DNA from: Sulfuricurvum kujiense DSM 16994
GTDB taxonomy: Bacteria; Campylobacterota; Campylobacteria; Campylobacterales; Sulfurimonadaceae
Reading direction: 5' to 3'
Assembly (NCBI RefSeq): GCF_000183725.1
Contig: NC_014762.1
Span: forward strand, 620,001 to 684,000
DNA: 64,000 nt
The notes under the pieces are model-generated. The model saw nothing but the letters and a program-made list of their open reading frames with translations, was not told the DNA's origin and did not search any database. Both the position numbers and the translations under genes were made by a program. This document shows, piece after piece, positions 49,117 through 58,507 of this stretch. How positions within the stretch are numbered: position 1 is the first letter of the stretch; each line of letters starts with the position of its first letter.

Positions 49117-49166
49117 TTACTGGAATCGATAGAATGCATGCAAGTATTCTATCGGCTATAAAAATA

Positions 49167-50108
49167 TTAATCCGACACATCGGTAGAAGCAGATGAATGC
49201 ATCGCTTCTACCGACTGCTCTATTATCTCTTCCGCACTTAAGCACGATTCCAACTGTACAATACCCATTAAGATAAATTTATTTTTCGAATCCGCTTCGT
49301 GTTCAAGAAAAATAGATTCGGAAATGAGGCGATGAAAGCGTTCGGCGGCAATTTCCGCCAGTTCGTCATTGGTATGACGCAATAATATTAAAAATATCCC
49401 GTCTCCGTAATAGGCTATCGAGTCACTTCGGCGCAGGGCATTGGTGAGTATTTCCGCCATGTCGCGTATAAGCTGGGCATGTGTTTTTTTATTCTCCGGC
49501 ACTATTGTTTTTGTGGATAACGAGAGGGAAATTAATGAACTTTCATACGAAGAACTGATGCATGACTCGCGTTCTTTAGCAAGGAGGGTTATAAAATAGT
49601 TTTTGTTGAAAACCCCAAGACTAGCATTGTATATACTTGAATCCTTTGCATTTTTGATCGAGTTGGCAACGGTTCCGTATAGCTCTTTAATGGCGGTAGA
49701 GTGTTTTTCCAGCGATATTAAGAACCTGTCCAGCACCTGTTCAACCGAAGAGGTGACTTCCACGAATGTTTCAGGATTTGTATTCGCATTTACGGAATCT
49801 TTTTTGGTTTGTATTATTTTTTTTAACAGAGCCGTATTTTTATAGACATTTGAGCCTTGTTTTAAGATCAATTTGACAGCTTTTGTCCCCTGATTCAGTG
49901 ATCGTTCATATTCAAACCCGTTGTGGAGCTTTTCATCAAAACGGGAACTGATGGAGACAATTTGTTGACGTAAATCATCATTTTTAGACTCTAACAGTTT
50001 GTCAAAATAAAATCGAAAATTTTCGGGGATGGGGGGCAAATCGTTCTTTTTGAGTTCGATGATGATTTCATCAACAAGAGTATATAGATCATCTTTTATA
50101 TTTTGCAT
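49167..50108 (-). CDS. degenerate GGDEF protein (GDGIF) with retained inhibitory site
   Basis: From the ATG at 50108 (AAGAAG upstream) the protein has 313 residues; a TTG at 50132 is an alternative. The N-terminal module with LPPIPENFRFYFDKLLE matches that of the GGDEF protein at 29032. A helical stretch follows, then a GGDEF-like domain whose signature is GDGIF at 235-239, so it cannot be a cyclase. RRSD at 226-229 sits at the exact spacing of the cyclic-di-GMP inhibitory site. It is probably a cyclic-di-GMP-binding effector. Function is otherwise unknown. Confidence 0.72.
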   Translation of the reverse strand: MQNIKDDLYTLVDEIIIELKKNDLPPIPENFRFYFDKLLESKNDDLRQQIVSISSRFDEKLHNGFEYERSLNQGTKAVKLILKQGSNVYKNTALLKKIIQTKKDSVNANTNPETFVEVTSSVEQVLDRFLISLEKHSTAIKELYGTVANSIKNAKDSSIYNASLGVFNKNYFITLLAKERESCISSSYESSLISLSLSTKTIVPENKKTHAQLIRDMAEILTNALRRSDSIAYYGDGIFLILLRHTNDELAEIAAERFHRLISESIFLEHEADSKNKFILMGIVQLESCLSAEEIIEQSVEAMHSSASTDVSD

Positions 50109-50312
50109 AGGACATATCTTCTTATCTATCAACGGTATACATTGTTGACGAGATTTAAATTATAAAAGAAATTATCTCATGTTAGCGTTGCAAACGTGTT
50201 GCGATTTGAAGTTGCCGTATCAGCAGCAGTGATAATTAGAGAATAACCTATCTTCAAACCAAGTATGTATACGGTATATTTTCCAAAATATATATTTGAC
50301 GGATAAACGTAA

Positions 50313-50843
50313 ATGAGCCAAAACGAGCCGATGAGCCCCAGAGGGTATGATGAACTTTTACGTGAGTTTAAATATCTTAAAGATATCGAAAAACCGCGTG
50401 TCAATCAGGAAAAGCAGCGGGCTGCCGAGCTGGGTGATCGGAGCGAAAACGCCGAATACCATGCGGCAAAAGAGAAACTTCGCCATATCGACAAACGTCT
50501 TTTTTATCTCAATTCGATGATCGAAAAAGCGCAGATTATCGACCCCTCCGTTTTAAATCACTCCCGTGCCCATTTCGGAGCGACGATTACGATTGCGGAC
50601 ATAAACAGCGATGAAGAGTTTTCGTATACGATCTGCGGTACATTGGAAAGCGAACCTGAAAATGGATTGATTTCGGTTCATTCTCCGCTGGCAAAGGCAA
50701 TGTTAGGAAAAGAAGAAGGTGATGAATTCAGCGTCCATCTCCCCGGCGGAAAAAAGAGCTATGAAGTAAGTGCGATTACCTATACGGATATCTTTTCCCT
50801 TAAAAAAAATATCCGCACCGAAAAAGACTTCGGGTTTAAATAA
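50313..50843 (+). CDS. GreA/GreB family transcript cleavage factor, GreB-like
   Basis: The 176-residue protein has an N-terminal coiled coil with GDRSENAEYHAAKEKLRHIDKR, whose GDRSENA, LR and IDKR features are nearer GreB than GreA. The C-terminal FKBP-like domain contains SPLAKAMLGKEEGDEF and HLPGGKKSYEV. These factors insert their coiled coil into the RNA polymerase secondary channel and stimulate cleavage of backtracked RNA. The start has no strong ribosome site. Two-thirds of the 181-base gap before it is featureless AT-rich sequence. Confidence 0.88.
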   Translation: MSQNEPMSPRGYDELLREFKYLKDIEKPRVNQEKQRAAELGDRSENAEYHAAKEKLRHIDKRLFYLNSMIEKAQIIDPSVLNHSRAHFGATITIADINSDEEFSYTICGTLESEPENGLISVHSPLAKAMLGKEEGDEFSVHLPGGKKSYEVSAITYTDIFSLKKNIRTEKDFGFK

Positions 50844-50845
50844 TC

Positions 50846-51331
50846 CTACTTAATCTCGATTTTTTTAGAGGCTTTTTTACCCCCCGTTTTCGGAACGGTT
50901 ATTTTAAGCACGCCGTTGGTCGATGTCGCGGTAATGGCTTCGAGATTGGCATCATCAGGAAGTGAAAAGCTCTGATTGAATTGTCGATACGATTTTTTCG
51001 ATCCCTCTTTATTCTCCGATTCTTCTTTCCGTTCTCCCGAAATTATTAACCGATTGCCTGAGGTTTCGATAGAGATATCTTTTTTATCCATCCCCGGCAG
51101 ATCGATGCTGATGAGGTAGGCTTTATCGCTCTCTTTCATACTTGAAGCGCTATACATGCCGTTCATTCTGGGAAACGGTCGGTTGAAAAAGTTTTCCATC
51201 TCTTCCATATTCCAAAACGGACAACCCTGCTCACACGGTTTTTCGGGTTTAGGTTGTACAGATGTGGCCGCCGCACTGAGAAAAACAGGGGCAGCCATCA
51301 ATGCGATCAAAAGACGTTTTGAGTGAGTCAT
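50846..51331 (-). CDS. exported Hsp20/alpha-crystallin-type small heat-shock protein
   Basis: GGAGG six bases before the ATG at 51331 sets the start (161 residues). The N-terminus MTHSKRLLIALMAAPVFLSA is a Sec signal peptide, with likely cleavage after the Ala-rich stretch. A CxxxC pair (Cys33, Cys37) and NMEEMENFFNRPF follow. The alpha-crystallin domain has YLISIDLPGMDKKDISIE, LIISGERKEE and the GVLKITVPK ending; a short KKASKKIEIK tail closes it. Most bacterial Hsp20 proteins are cytoplasmic, so a periplasmic chaperone is unusual. It converges on the greB-like gene with two bases between. Confidence 0.85.
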   Translation of the reverse strand: MTHSKRLLIALMAAPVFLSAAATSVQPKPEKPCEQGCPFWNMEEMENFFNRPFPRMNGMYSASSMKESDKAYLISIDLPGMDKKDISIETSGNRLIISGERKEESENKEGSKKSYRQFNQSFSLPDDANLEAITATSTNGVLKITVPKTGGKKASKKIEIK

Positions 51332-51420
51332 GATAAACCTCCGATACAAATTTATCGTATAAATTTAAATCGATTTTGTAAATGGACAGCAAATTAAGGG
51401 GGGGCTTTTGTACCCTTTGG

Positions 51421-51426
51421 TATAAT
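51421..51426 (+). promoter_or_regulatory. putative -10 element of purL
   Basis: TATAAT with TTGG before it and a T-rich upstream region, 35 bases before the GTG start of purL. Confidence 0.5.
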
Positions 51427-51461
51427 CGCGGAACTATTATTATTTAACTAAGGAAACTGCC

Positions 51462-53675
51462 GTGAGCACTCCCCTTCCAGACATCGAAAAAGTTCTCAAA
51501 CAGCATAAGCTCTCACTCGGAGATTATGACCATATTAAAAAAATCCTCGGACGCGAGCCGAATCTCGTCGAAATCGGGATTTTTTCGGCAATGTGGAGTG
51601 AACACTGCAGCTATAAATCGTCTAAAAAACATTTGAGCGGCTTCCCGACCAAAGCACCGTGGGTTATTCAAGGACCGGGTGAAAATGCGGGTGTTATCGA
51701 TATCGGCGGCGGATATGCGGCGGTTTTTAAAATGGAGAGCCATAACCATCCGAGTTTCATCGAGCCGTATCAAGGTGCGGCAACGGGTGTCGGCGGTATT
51801 ATGCGTGACGTATTCACGATGGGTGCCCGTCCTATCGCCAACCTCAATGCGCTTCGTTTCGGAAACGTGTTGAACCAAGACGATATCAGTGCCCATCAGC
51901 GTTATTTGGTACGCGGTGTCGTATCGGGTATCGGCGGATACGGCAACTGTATGGGGGTTCCGACAATCGGCGGCGAAACGAGTTTTGATGAGTGCTATAA
52001 CGGGAATATCCTCGTCAACGCATTTACCCTCGGATTAGCGAAAAGCGATGAGATTTTCTACGGAAAAGCGGAAGGGATCGGCAATCCGGTTATCTATGTC
52101 GGAAGTAAAACGGGACGTGACGGTCTCGGCGGTGCGGTAATGAGTTCGGACAGCTTTACCGAAGCATCAAAAGGGCTTCGTCCGACAGTGCAAGTGGGCG
52201 ATCCGTTTACCGAAAAGCTTCTTTTGGAAGCATGTCTGGAACTTTTCAAAACCGATTATGTCGTCGGGATTCAGGATATGGGTGCTGCGGGGTTGACCTC
52301 AAGCTCGTTTGAGATGGCGGGACGCGCGGGGAGCGGGATGATTATGCACCTCGACAAAGTCCCTGCCCGCGAAGAGGGGATGATGCCGTACGAATTCATG
52401 CTCTCCGAATCGCAAGAGCGTATGCTTATCTGTGCGAAAAAAGGGTCCGAGCAGGCGATCATCGATATTTTCGAAAAATGGGATCTTGACTGTGCTGTAA
52501 TCGGAGAAGTAACGGCTACGGGAAAAATGGAGTTGTTCTGGCACGGTGAAAAATGTGCGGAAGTCCCTGTCGATCCGGTGAGCGAAGAGGCTCCGGTATT
52601 GGATCGTCCGATGAGTCGTCCCGCTTATCTTGATGAGATTGCCCATGTAACATTGAACGATTTTGAAGCGGTTGATAACCAAAAAGCGTTTGAAAAACTC
52701 CTCTCATCTATGGAAGTGGTGGATAAAGGGTGGATTTATCAGCAGTACGATTCGATGGTACAGACCAATACGGTTAAAAAAGGGGGCGAGCTCGATGCTT
52801 CAGTAATCCGTATTAAAGAAAACGGCGTAGCATTGGCGATGAGTGCCGATTGTAACGTCCGTTACTGCTATATCGATCCGAAAGCGGGAGCGGCGGCTGC
52901 GGTTATCGAGAGCGGACGTAACGTTGCGATGAGCGGTGCGACACCTAAAGCGATTACCGACTGTCTCAACTACGGTAATCCTGAAAACCCGGAAGTAATG
53001 TGGCAGTTTGGCCAAGGATGTCTGGGAATTAAAGAGGCGTGTGCCGAACTTAACACACCGGTTATCGGCGGAAACGTATCGCTGTACAATGAAACCAACG
53101 GCAAATCGGTTTTCCCGACCCCTTCAATCGCTATGGTCGGTGTCAATGAAGATCAACACAAAGTATTGATGTCCGCCTTCCAAAAAAACGGAAATGTAGT
53201 GTATCTTGTCGGTGAAAACCGATCGGAGTTCGGCGGATCACTCTATATGAAAGAGCTTTACAATGTCGTGGCGGGAGTAATCCCTGCGATCAATTACGAT
53301 AAAGAGCGTGCATTATGGAATCTCGTTATCGAAGCGAATAAAAAAGGTCTATTAGCGTCTGCTAAAGACTGCAGTTCGGGCGGTGTGGCAATTGCACTTG
53401 CCAAAATGGCATGTGTGAGCGATAAAGGGGTGAATGTTACCATTACCGTTGATGATAGCCGTGATATCTTCGCCGAGAGTATGTCTCGTGCGATCATCGA
53501 AGTAGCCCCTGAAAACTGCGGGGCATTTGAAGCGATGGTCGGTTCATTGGCCTGCCAAAAAATCGGAACGATCGGCGGTGATACCTTCACCGTGAACGAT
53601 GTGACGATGAGACTTCCTGAGATGCAAAACATCTACTACAACACCTTCAAAAAAGTGATCGAAGGCGATCTGTAA
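51462..53675 (+). CDS. purL: phosphoribosylformylglycinamidine synthase II
   Basis: The 737-residue protein starts at GTG with AAGGAAACTGCC upstream. It is the small-type PurL of the PurLQS complex: [18 protein letters not shown] with the catalytic His, [21 protein letters not shown] split over the ATP site, and later SVSLYNE-type sequence ([12 protein letters not shown]). It converts FGAR and glutamine-derived ammonia to FGAM in purine synthesis, with PurQ and PurS partners outside the window. It appears to be monocistronic. Confidence 0.96.
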   Translation: MSTPLPDIEKVLKQHKLSLGDYDHIKKILGREPNLVEIGIFSAMWSEHCSYKSSKKHLSGFPTKAPWVIQGPGENAGVIDIGGGYAAVFKMESHNHPSFIEPYQGAATGVGGIMRDVFTMGARPIANLNALRFGNVLNQDDISAHQRYLVRGVVSGIGGYGNCMGVPTIGGETSFDECYNGNILVNAFTLGLAKSDEIFYGKAEGIGNPVIYVGSKTGRDGLGGAVMSSDSFTEASKGLRPTVQVGDPFTEKLLLEACLELFKTDYVVGIQDMGAAGLTSSSFEMAGRAGSGMIMHLDKVPAREEGMMPYEFMLSESQERMLICAKKGSEQAIIDIFEKWDLDCAVIGEVTATGKMELFWHGEKCAEVPVDPVSEEAPVLDRPMSRPAYLDEIAHVTLNDFEAVDNQKAFEKLLSSMEVVDKGWIYQQYDSMVQTNTVKKGGELDASVIRIKENGVALAMSADCNVRYCYIDPKAGAAAAVIESGRNVAMSGATPKAITDCLNYGNPENPEVMWQFGQGCLGIKEACAELNTPVIGGNVSLYNETNGKSVFPTPSIAMVGVNEDQHKVLMSAFQKNGNVVYLVGENRSEFGGSLYMKELYNVVAGVIPAINYDKERALWNLVIEANKKGLLASAKDCSSGGVAIALAKMACVSDKGVNVTITVDDSRDIFAESMSRAIIEVAPENCGAFEAMVGSLACQKIGTIGGDTFTVNDVTMRLPEMQNIYYNTFKKVIEGDL

Positions 53676-53690
53676 AAATCTTTTAGAACG

Positions 53691-53750
53691 CATGTGGAGC
53701 AAACACCCAAAGGGCACGTGAGCCCCACATGGCTACGCTAACGCTGAGTT
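53691..53750. repeat. intergenic element copy 2: inverted repeat followed by the GGCTACGCTAAC motif
   Basis: CATGTGG (53691-53697) and CCACATG (53725-53731) form the arms, and the 22-base segment 53729-53750 is nearly the same as 36136-36157. On the minus strand it lies inside a 76-codon open frame that I take as non-coding. The element fills the first part of the 328-base gap between purL and murA. Confidence 0.5.
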
Positions 53751-53866
53751 CTACCCGCTTCACAATGTCTTCAGCAGAGCGCTCACGCACAGTAAACTGC
53801 GCTATTTTCTTTATAATTTTAGATGAAACTACATAAATTAGGAATACTTTTTGCATGCAGTAGGGT

Positions 53867-53959
53867 ATGAAAAAGTTACTCAAAAAAATATTTCGAATCC
53901 GATCGAAAAACAAATGTGAATTTTATATTACGAATCTTAGTTATCGATGCGGGGAGTAA
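53867..53959 (+). CDS. possible 30-residue basic small protein
   Basis: ATG at 53867 opens a frame of 30 residues, MKKLLKKIFRIRSKNKC and a C-terminal part with a second Cys, strongly basic. A -10-like TATAAT at 53812-53817 lies upstream. A 15-codon frame (53823-53870) overlaps the start by ATGA, as in a leader peptide. No good ribosome site is seen, so this is speculative. Confidence 0.2.
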   Translation: MKKLLKKIFRIRSKNKCEFYITNLSYRCGE

Positions 53960-53976
53960 AGGGAAGAAAGATGCTT

Positions 53977-53997
53977 TGAACGGGTAATTCCCGTTCA
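53977..53997 (-). terminator. hairpin after murA, probable terminator
   Basis: TGAACGGG (53977-53984) pairs perfectly with CCCGTTCA (53990-53997) around TAATT, six bases after the murA stop. Downstream on the minus strand the sequence is T-rich but interrupted (CATCTTTCTTCCCTTT). Confidence 0.55.
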
Positions 53998-54003
53998 GCG
54001 AGG

Positions 54004-55266
54004 CTACTCTTTTAGACGCTCAATTTTGGCGCCGAGAGCCTGAAGTTTTAATTCGAGATTTTCATATCCGCGATCAAGGTGGTAAATGCGGTGGACATTG
54101 GTTGTCCCCTCAGCTGCCATAGCGGCAAGAACGAGCGCACTCGAAGCACGCAGATCGGTCGCCATGACATCGGCTCCAAAGAGCTCGCACGGTCCGATAA
54201 CGGTCGCAACGTGGCCGCTTAGCTTGATATCCGCACCCAAACGCTGTAATTCGCTCACGTGCATAAAACGGTTTTCAAATAAACGTTCATCGATCGTGCT
54301 TGCCCCTTTGGCGAGGGTAGCCAATGCTAAGAACTGCGCTTGCATATCGGTCGGGAATGCCGGATACTCTTGTGTAATAATATCGACGTGTTTGAGTTCG
54401 GTCGCTGGGTATATCGTCATAGTGTTTTCAGTGCTCTCGATACGGCACCCCATTTGCTCTAATTTGGCGGTAACGGCGTCAAGGTGATCGGGACGAACAC
54501 GCTCTAATGTAATGACAGAGTTGGTGATCGCACCGGCACACAGATAGGTTCCTGCTTCAATACGGTCAGGAATGACCTCGAAATCGACCATATCGATTGT
54601 CTTTCCGCCGGTACCGACAATGACAAGCTCGGAAGTTCCGATTCCGGTGATGTCTATGCCGCTGTCACGGAGGATTTCGCACAATTGAACGACTTCGGGC
54701 TCTTTTGCGCAGTTGACAAGGACGGTTTTTCCGTGCGCCAAAGCGGCTGCCATAACGATATTAGCCGTTCCGGTAACAGTGATTTTGTCAAAAATGATAT
54801 GGGCACCTTTAAGCCCCTCAGGCGCTTGAGCATGGACGTATCCGGCATGGATGGTGATTTGTGCTCCCATTTGCTCAAGTGCTTTAAGGTGTAGATCGAT
54901 CGGACGCTGACCGATAGCACATCCGCCCGGCAAAGAGACTTCACAGTGTCCGAAGCGGGCAAGTAAGGGTCCGAGGACGAGGATAGAAGCACGCATTGTT
55001 TTGACGATATCGTAGTTTGCCATCGTATGATTGACCGTAGAGGTATCGATATTCAGAACATGATTTTCTAGCGTACAGCTCGCACCGAGGTTCTGAAGAA
55101 GTTTTAGAAGTGTTTTGATATCGGCTACTTCAGGCATATTGGTGACTTTTAGCGGATTATGGGCCAAAAGTGCCAATGTAATTAGGGGTAAAGCGGCATT
55201 TTTTGCGCCGGAGATGGTAACGGTTCCGCTAAGTTTAGTCGGCCCTTGAATTCGTAAATAGTCCAT
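54004..55266 (-). CDS. murA: UDP-N-acetylglucosamine 1-carboxyvinyltransferase
   Basis: The 420-residue protein has the EPSP-synthase-like fold signatures of Mur[18 protein letters not shown] with the substrate Lys22, and [16 protein letters not shown] with Cys116, the residue attacked by fosfomycin. It also has the late [17 protein letters not shown] block. It commits UDP-GlcNAc to peptidoglycan synthesis in the cytoplasm. A -10-like TATAAT (55295-55300, minus strand) lies 29 bases before the ATG. Confidence 0.96.
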   Translation of the reverse strand: MDYLRIQGPTKLSGTVTISGAKNAALPLITLALLAHNPLKVTNMPEVADIKTLLKLLQNLGASCTLENHVLNIDTSTVNHTMANYDIVKTMRASILVLGPLLARFGHCEVSLPGGCAIGQRPIDLHLKALEQMGAQITIHAGYVHAQAPEGLKGAHIIFDKITVTGTANIVMAAALAHGKTVLVNCAKEPEVVQLCEILRDSGIDITGIGTSELVIVGTGGKTIDMVDFEVIPDRIEAGTYLCAGAITNSVITLERVRPDHLDAVTAKLEQMGCRIESTENTMTIYPATELKHVDIITQEYPAFPTDMQAQFLALATLAKGASTIDERLFENRFMHVSELQRLGADIKLSGHVATVIGPCELFGADVMATDLRASSALVLAAMAAEGTTNVHRIYHLDRGYENLELKLQALGAKIERLKE

Positions 55267-55294
55267 TAAATTCCCGCTATAATTAAAGTTTGAT

Positions 55295-55300
55295 ATTATA
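55295..55300 (-). promoter_or_regulatory. putative -10 element of murA
   Basis: TATAAT read on the minus strand, 29 bases before the murA start codon, with AT-rich flanks. Confidence 0.45.
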
Positions 55301-55413
55301 AGCCAATATCCTTAAGTTCCTGTTTTATTGACGTATTTAGCGTAAAAGAAATGCATATAAAAATCAACGAAACGTATCAGATTTATAATATTTAAAAAGA
55401 GGGAGGAAAGCTC

Positions 55414-56931
55414 ATGCATGTATCGGCAAAACTTGTAAAAGTAAAAATGCTATGGACGTTGATGCTAGTCGCTTTTTTCCCGATGCTCCTTATCGCTTTT
55501 TACAGCTATTACAATATAAAAAATCAAATTATTGCTTCGGAACTGGCTCATTTGGAAGCAATCGCAAAACTGAAATCTCTTCAGATCGAAAACTTTTATT
55601 ATGAAATCAAAGGCGACTTGCACACGATTCAGTTTTCTCCCTATACTAAAAATCTGATACTGAACAGAGACATCAATCTGAATGAAGCGAAAACCCTGTT
55701 TGAACAGCAGTTAAACGAATATATTGTTGAAGAAGAAATCAATAAAATTTTTATTATCGGATTAGACGGGAAGATTCTGGCCAGCTCTTTAAAGGTACAA
55801 GAAAACCATACCGATTCATTTAATAAGACGGCATTCGAAGAGGGAAAGTCAAAAATCTATTTTTCCGATATTTATAAATCCGATATTCATCGCGGCTCTT
55901 CAACTGAGCATAATAATTATTTGTTTACTGCTTCGGCACCAATTTTGGATTACGACAATAGGTTGATCGGTGTCATCGTCGCTGAATTTTCCGCTGATAA
56001 CTTTTTTAATCAAATTCAGGATTATTCGGGGTTAGGAGAGAGCGGGGAGACGCTGCTCGGTAAAAGATCAGGTGATAAGATTATTTTTCTCAATCCCCTT
56101 AGACATGACCCGAATGCGGGGATGAAGCGAAGCGCATCCATAGACGGAAAGTTGGCAAAACCCGCTATCTTTGGTGCTACAGGTCATAACGGTTCAGGAG
56201 TGTCGGTTGATTATAGAGGGATTTCGGTTCTTGCCGCATGGAGGTATGTACCGACGGCAGGTTGGGGTATGGTAGCCAAAATTGATCAAAACGAGGCACT
56301 GCGACCGTTGGAGACGATTAGAAACAGTATTCTATTGACGGTGGTTGTATTATTGGTGATCGGAGCCGTATTTTCGTTTTTAATGGTCAAAAATATCACC
56401 GAGCCTATAGAGACGTTGGCCAATGAAGCGCATTTGGATGCCTTGACAGGTTTGCCGAATAGAAAATATTTGAAGGAGCTTTTGGACCAGGTTCTTTCCA
56501 AAGCAAAACTTGAAAATTCTTTGATAGCCGTTATGTTTTTGGATCTCGACGGCTTTAAAAGTGTCAATGATACGTATGGGCATGAGACAGGTGATTTGCT
56601 GCTTAAAGAGGTAGCCTTCAGACTGAATAGCTGTGTTCGGCAAAGTGATACCGTCGCACGATTGGGCGGGGATGAATTTATCGTATTGATTCCGGGTACA
56701 AAAGAAGCAAGAAATGTGGAAACCATAGCTGAAAAAATCATTCAGGTATTGACAAAAGAGTTTGATTTAGACGGCATTAGCGTCACGATCAGTGCTAGTA
56801 TCGGTATATGCGTCTTTCCGGATCATGCTTTAGATGCCGAGGAAATGCTTCATAAAGCCGATAAAGCCATGTACGAAGTAAAAAATGCGGGAAAAGGCAA
56901 TTATAGATTTTGTGACGACTCCCCGTTGTAA
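55414..56931 (+). CDS. membrane diguanylate cyclase with double-Cache sensor
   Basis: The 505-residue protein follows GGAGGAAAGCTC. A membrane helix (about 12-31) opens a large periplasmic dCache_1-like domain (about 35-300), with LKSLQIENFYYEIKGDL and AAWRYVPTAGWGMVAKID as its typical edges. A second membrane helix (about 310-330) leads directly to the GGDEF domain with GGDEF at 418-422 and RQSD at 409-412. It should be an active, product-inhibited cyclase. The dCache edges are like those of chemoreceptors that bind small organic molecules; the ligand is unknown. Confidence 0.9.
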   Translation: MHVSAKLVKVKMLWTLMLVAFFPMLLIAFYSYYNIKNQIIASELAHLEAIAKLKSLQIENFYYEIKGDLHTIQFSPYTKNLILNRDINLNEAKTLFEQQLNEYIVEEEINKIFIIGLDGKILASSLKVQENHTDSFNKTAFEEGKSKIYFSDIYKSDIHRGSSTEHNNYLFTASAPILDYDNRLIGVIVAEFSADNFFNQIQDYSGLGESGETLLGKRSGDKIIFLNPLRHDPNAGMKRSASIDGKLAKPAIFGATGHNGSGVSVDYRGISVLAAWRYVPTAGWGMVAKIDQNEALRPLETIRNSILLTVVVLLVIGAVFSFLMVKNITEPIETLANEAHLDALTGLPNRKYLKELLDQVLSKAKLENSLIAVMFLDLDGFKSVNDTYGHETGDLLLKEVAFRLNSCVRQSDTVARLGGDEFIVLIPGTKEARNVETIAEKIIQVLTKEFDLDGISVTISASIGICVFPDHALDAEEMLHKADKAMYEVKNAGKGNYRFCDDSPL

Positions 56932-57016
56932 CTATGTGCATCAACAGCTCATTTTGTTGCTATAAGTCAATATTGGCTAAAATTATCGAAATTATGCGAT
57001 ATCAGAAGGAGAAAAT

Positions 57017-57451
57017 GTGAGTTCGGCACTTGATCGTTTGAAAAACCTGACGGCACAAATCTCCAGTTATGAGTTGGAACGCAAAAGTAATTTGAAATCA
57101 CTCGAAGAACTCTATAGTAAACTCGGTATTAGCGCCAAAGTGGAGTGTTTTGAAGAACTTTTCTCTTTTAAGGCGATCAATCTCTCCGGACTCTCCCTCT
57201 CTGAGGATGATTTAGGTGCGATCAAAGAGGGGAAATATGCACAAATTATCGCTATTATTTACGATAAAGAAGCCAAAGTCAAAAATAAAAACATTTCGTT
57301 AGCGTATTACGGACGTGCTGAAAAACTGAGCCCTCTTCAGAAAAAAGATATTATCTCATTCGTCTTGGGATGGCGTTTTGAGAAAAGTTTCCGTACGTTA
57401 GAACATTATCATAATCTCATGGCAAATCTTAAATCTTTTCCGACAGAGTAG
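57017..57451 (+). CDS. protein of unknown function upstream of an exonuclease gene
   Basis: The 144-residue protein starts at GTG with AAGGAGAAAAT upstream. It is mostly helical, with an N-terminal coiled-coil-like segment (TAQISSYELERKSNLKSLEELYSKL) and a C-terminal helical part (LSPLQKKDIISFVLGWRFEKSFR). There is no signal peptide, membrane helix or known motif. The exonuclease gene begins three bases after its stop, so the two are almost certainly co-translated. Confidence 0.75.
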   Translation: MSSALDRLKNLTAQISSYELERKSNLKSLEELYSKLGISAKVECFEELFSFKAINLSGLSLSEDDLGAIKEGKYAQIIAIIYDKEAKVKNKNISLAYYGRAEKLSPLQKKDIISFVLGWRFEKSFRTLEHYHNLMANLKSFPTE

Positions 57452-57454
57452 AGT

Positions 57455-58153
57455 GTGATTTTTCTCGATACCGAAACAACCGGATTAGAGGCTAAAGACA
57501 GAATCTGTGCCCTTGGGATGATAACGGAGGATGAAGCCCATTATGAACTGATTAACCCCGGTAAAAAGATCCCTCCGAGTTCTTCCGCTATCCACCATAT
57601 TACGAATGAGATGGTCAAGGATGCCCCCGCATTCGCCGAATCGCTAAGTGCCGAAAAACTCAAATTGCTCAATACTCCCGAAACTATTTTGGTTTCCCAT
57701 AATGCTCCGTTTGAATTGGATATGCTGCAAAAAGAGGGCTTGGCCTGGCAGGGGAGAATTATCGATACGCTTAAGTGCTCAAAATCTTTGATGGACGATC
57801 TGGAAGGGTATGCGTTGCAGTTTTTGCGGTATGAACTCAGACTCTACCGTGAAGAAGCAAACGTTTTTAAAGAGCATGAGATACCGATCGTCCCCCATCA
57901 TGCACTGAGTGACGCACTGCATACGAAAATGGTGCTGGAGTATCTTCTGGATTTGGCAGACATAGAGAGACTGATAGAGATATCCAAAAGCCACGTATTG
58001 CTGACACGTTTGCCGTTTGGAAAATATGCCAAAAAACGGATAGAGGAGATTGCCCTAAAAGATCCCTCTTATCTAAAATGGATGGTTGAGAGCTTGATGG
58101 ATATGGATGAAGATCTGCGCTACAGTATCGAGCACTATTTGCTTCAACGCTAA
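57455..58153 (+). CDS. DnaQ-like 3'-5' exonuclease with C-terminal DUF3820-like segment
   Basis: The 232-residue protein starts at GTG. It has the DEDDh exonuclease residues: Asp5 and Glu7 (FLDTETTG), Asp89 (SHNAPFELDML), and His149 and Asp153 (HHALSDALHT). The C-terminal part (LPFGKYAKKRIEEIALKDPSYLKWM) resembles DUF3820, a short domain found alone in other bacteria. It may edit or degrade DNA or RNA ends. It is not the replicative epsilon subunit by context. It converges on napD with six bases between. Confidence 0.85.
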   Translation: MIFLDTETTGLEAKDRICALGMITEDEAHYELINPGKKIPPSSSAIHHITNEMVKDAPAFAESLSAEKLKLLNTPETILVSHNAPFELDMLQKEGLAWQGRIIDTLKCSKSLMDDLEGYALQFLRYELRLYREEANVFKEHEIPIVPHHALSDALHTKMVLEYLLDLADIERLIEISKSHVLLTRLPFGKYAKKRIEEIALKDPSYLKWMVESLMDMDEDLRYSIEHYLLQR

Positions 58154-58159
58154 ATGATA

Positions 58160-58507
58160 CTACTTATCTTTTAGATCTCCGTTGTAGACGATATCTGCAG
58201 CATCCACGTCCTCAGCGTTCAACCGTTCCATAAGAGATTCATCGACACGTTCCAGTTTACCCTCTTCGTCACAGAACTCATTTTCGCTGAATGCCATTGC
58301 CATTTCGGCTGAGAGGATATGGGGAATTTCTTGGATTATACGGAGTTTTTCAGACTCTTCTTCGGTGCTATCCCCCTCCAGAATGATGATAATCCGACCT
58401 AGCTCATCGTGAGCGTATACTTCGCATTGGTGACTTGCACGTAGTTGTTCTAACACAAATGCAACGTATTCGGGTGCGCATTTAACGACGACACTGGATA
58501 TATTCAT
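58160..58507 (-). CDS. napD: NapD, chaperone of the periplasmic nitrate reductase
   Basis: GGGAG five bases before the ATG at 58507 sets the start (115 residues, MNISSVVVKCAPEYV). The protein has the NapD fold pattern: CEVYAHDELGRIIIILEGD and IPHILSAEMAMAF, with an acidic C-terminal extension (about 35 residues). NapD binds the Tat signal of NapA in the cytoplasm during maturation. It overlaps the end of napL and closes the nap operon. Confidence 0.92.
   Translation of the reverse strand: MNISSVVVKCAPEYVAFVLEQLRASHQCEVYAHDELGRIIIILEGDSTEEESEKLRIIQEIPHILSAEMAMAFSENEFCDEEGKLERVDESLMERLNAEDVDAADIVYNGDLKDK

Noticed and set aside
53683-53913. 76-codon open frame on the minus strand
   Set aside because: It runs through intergenic element copy 2; no ribosome site or recognisable domain supports a protein.
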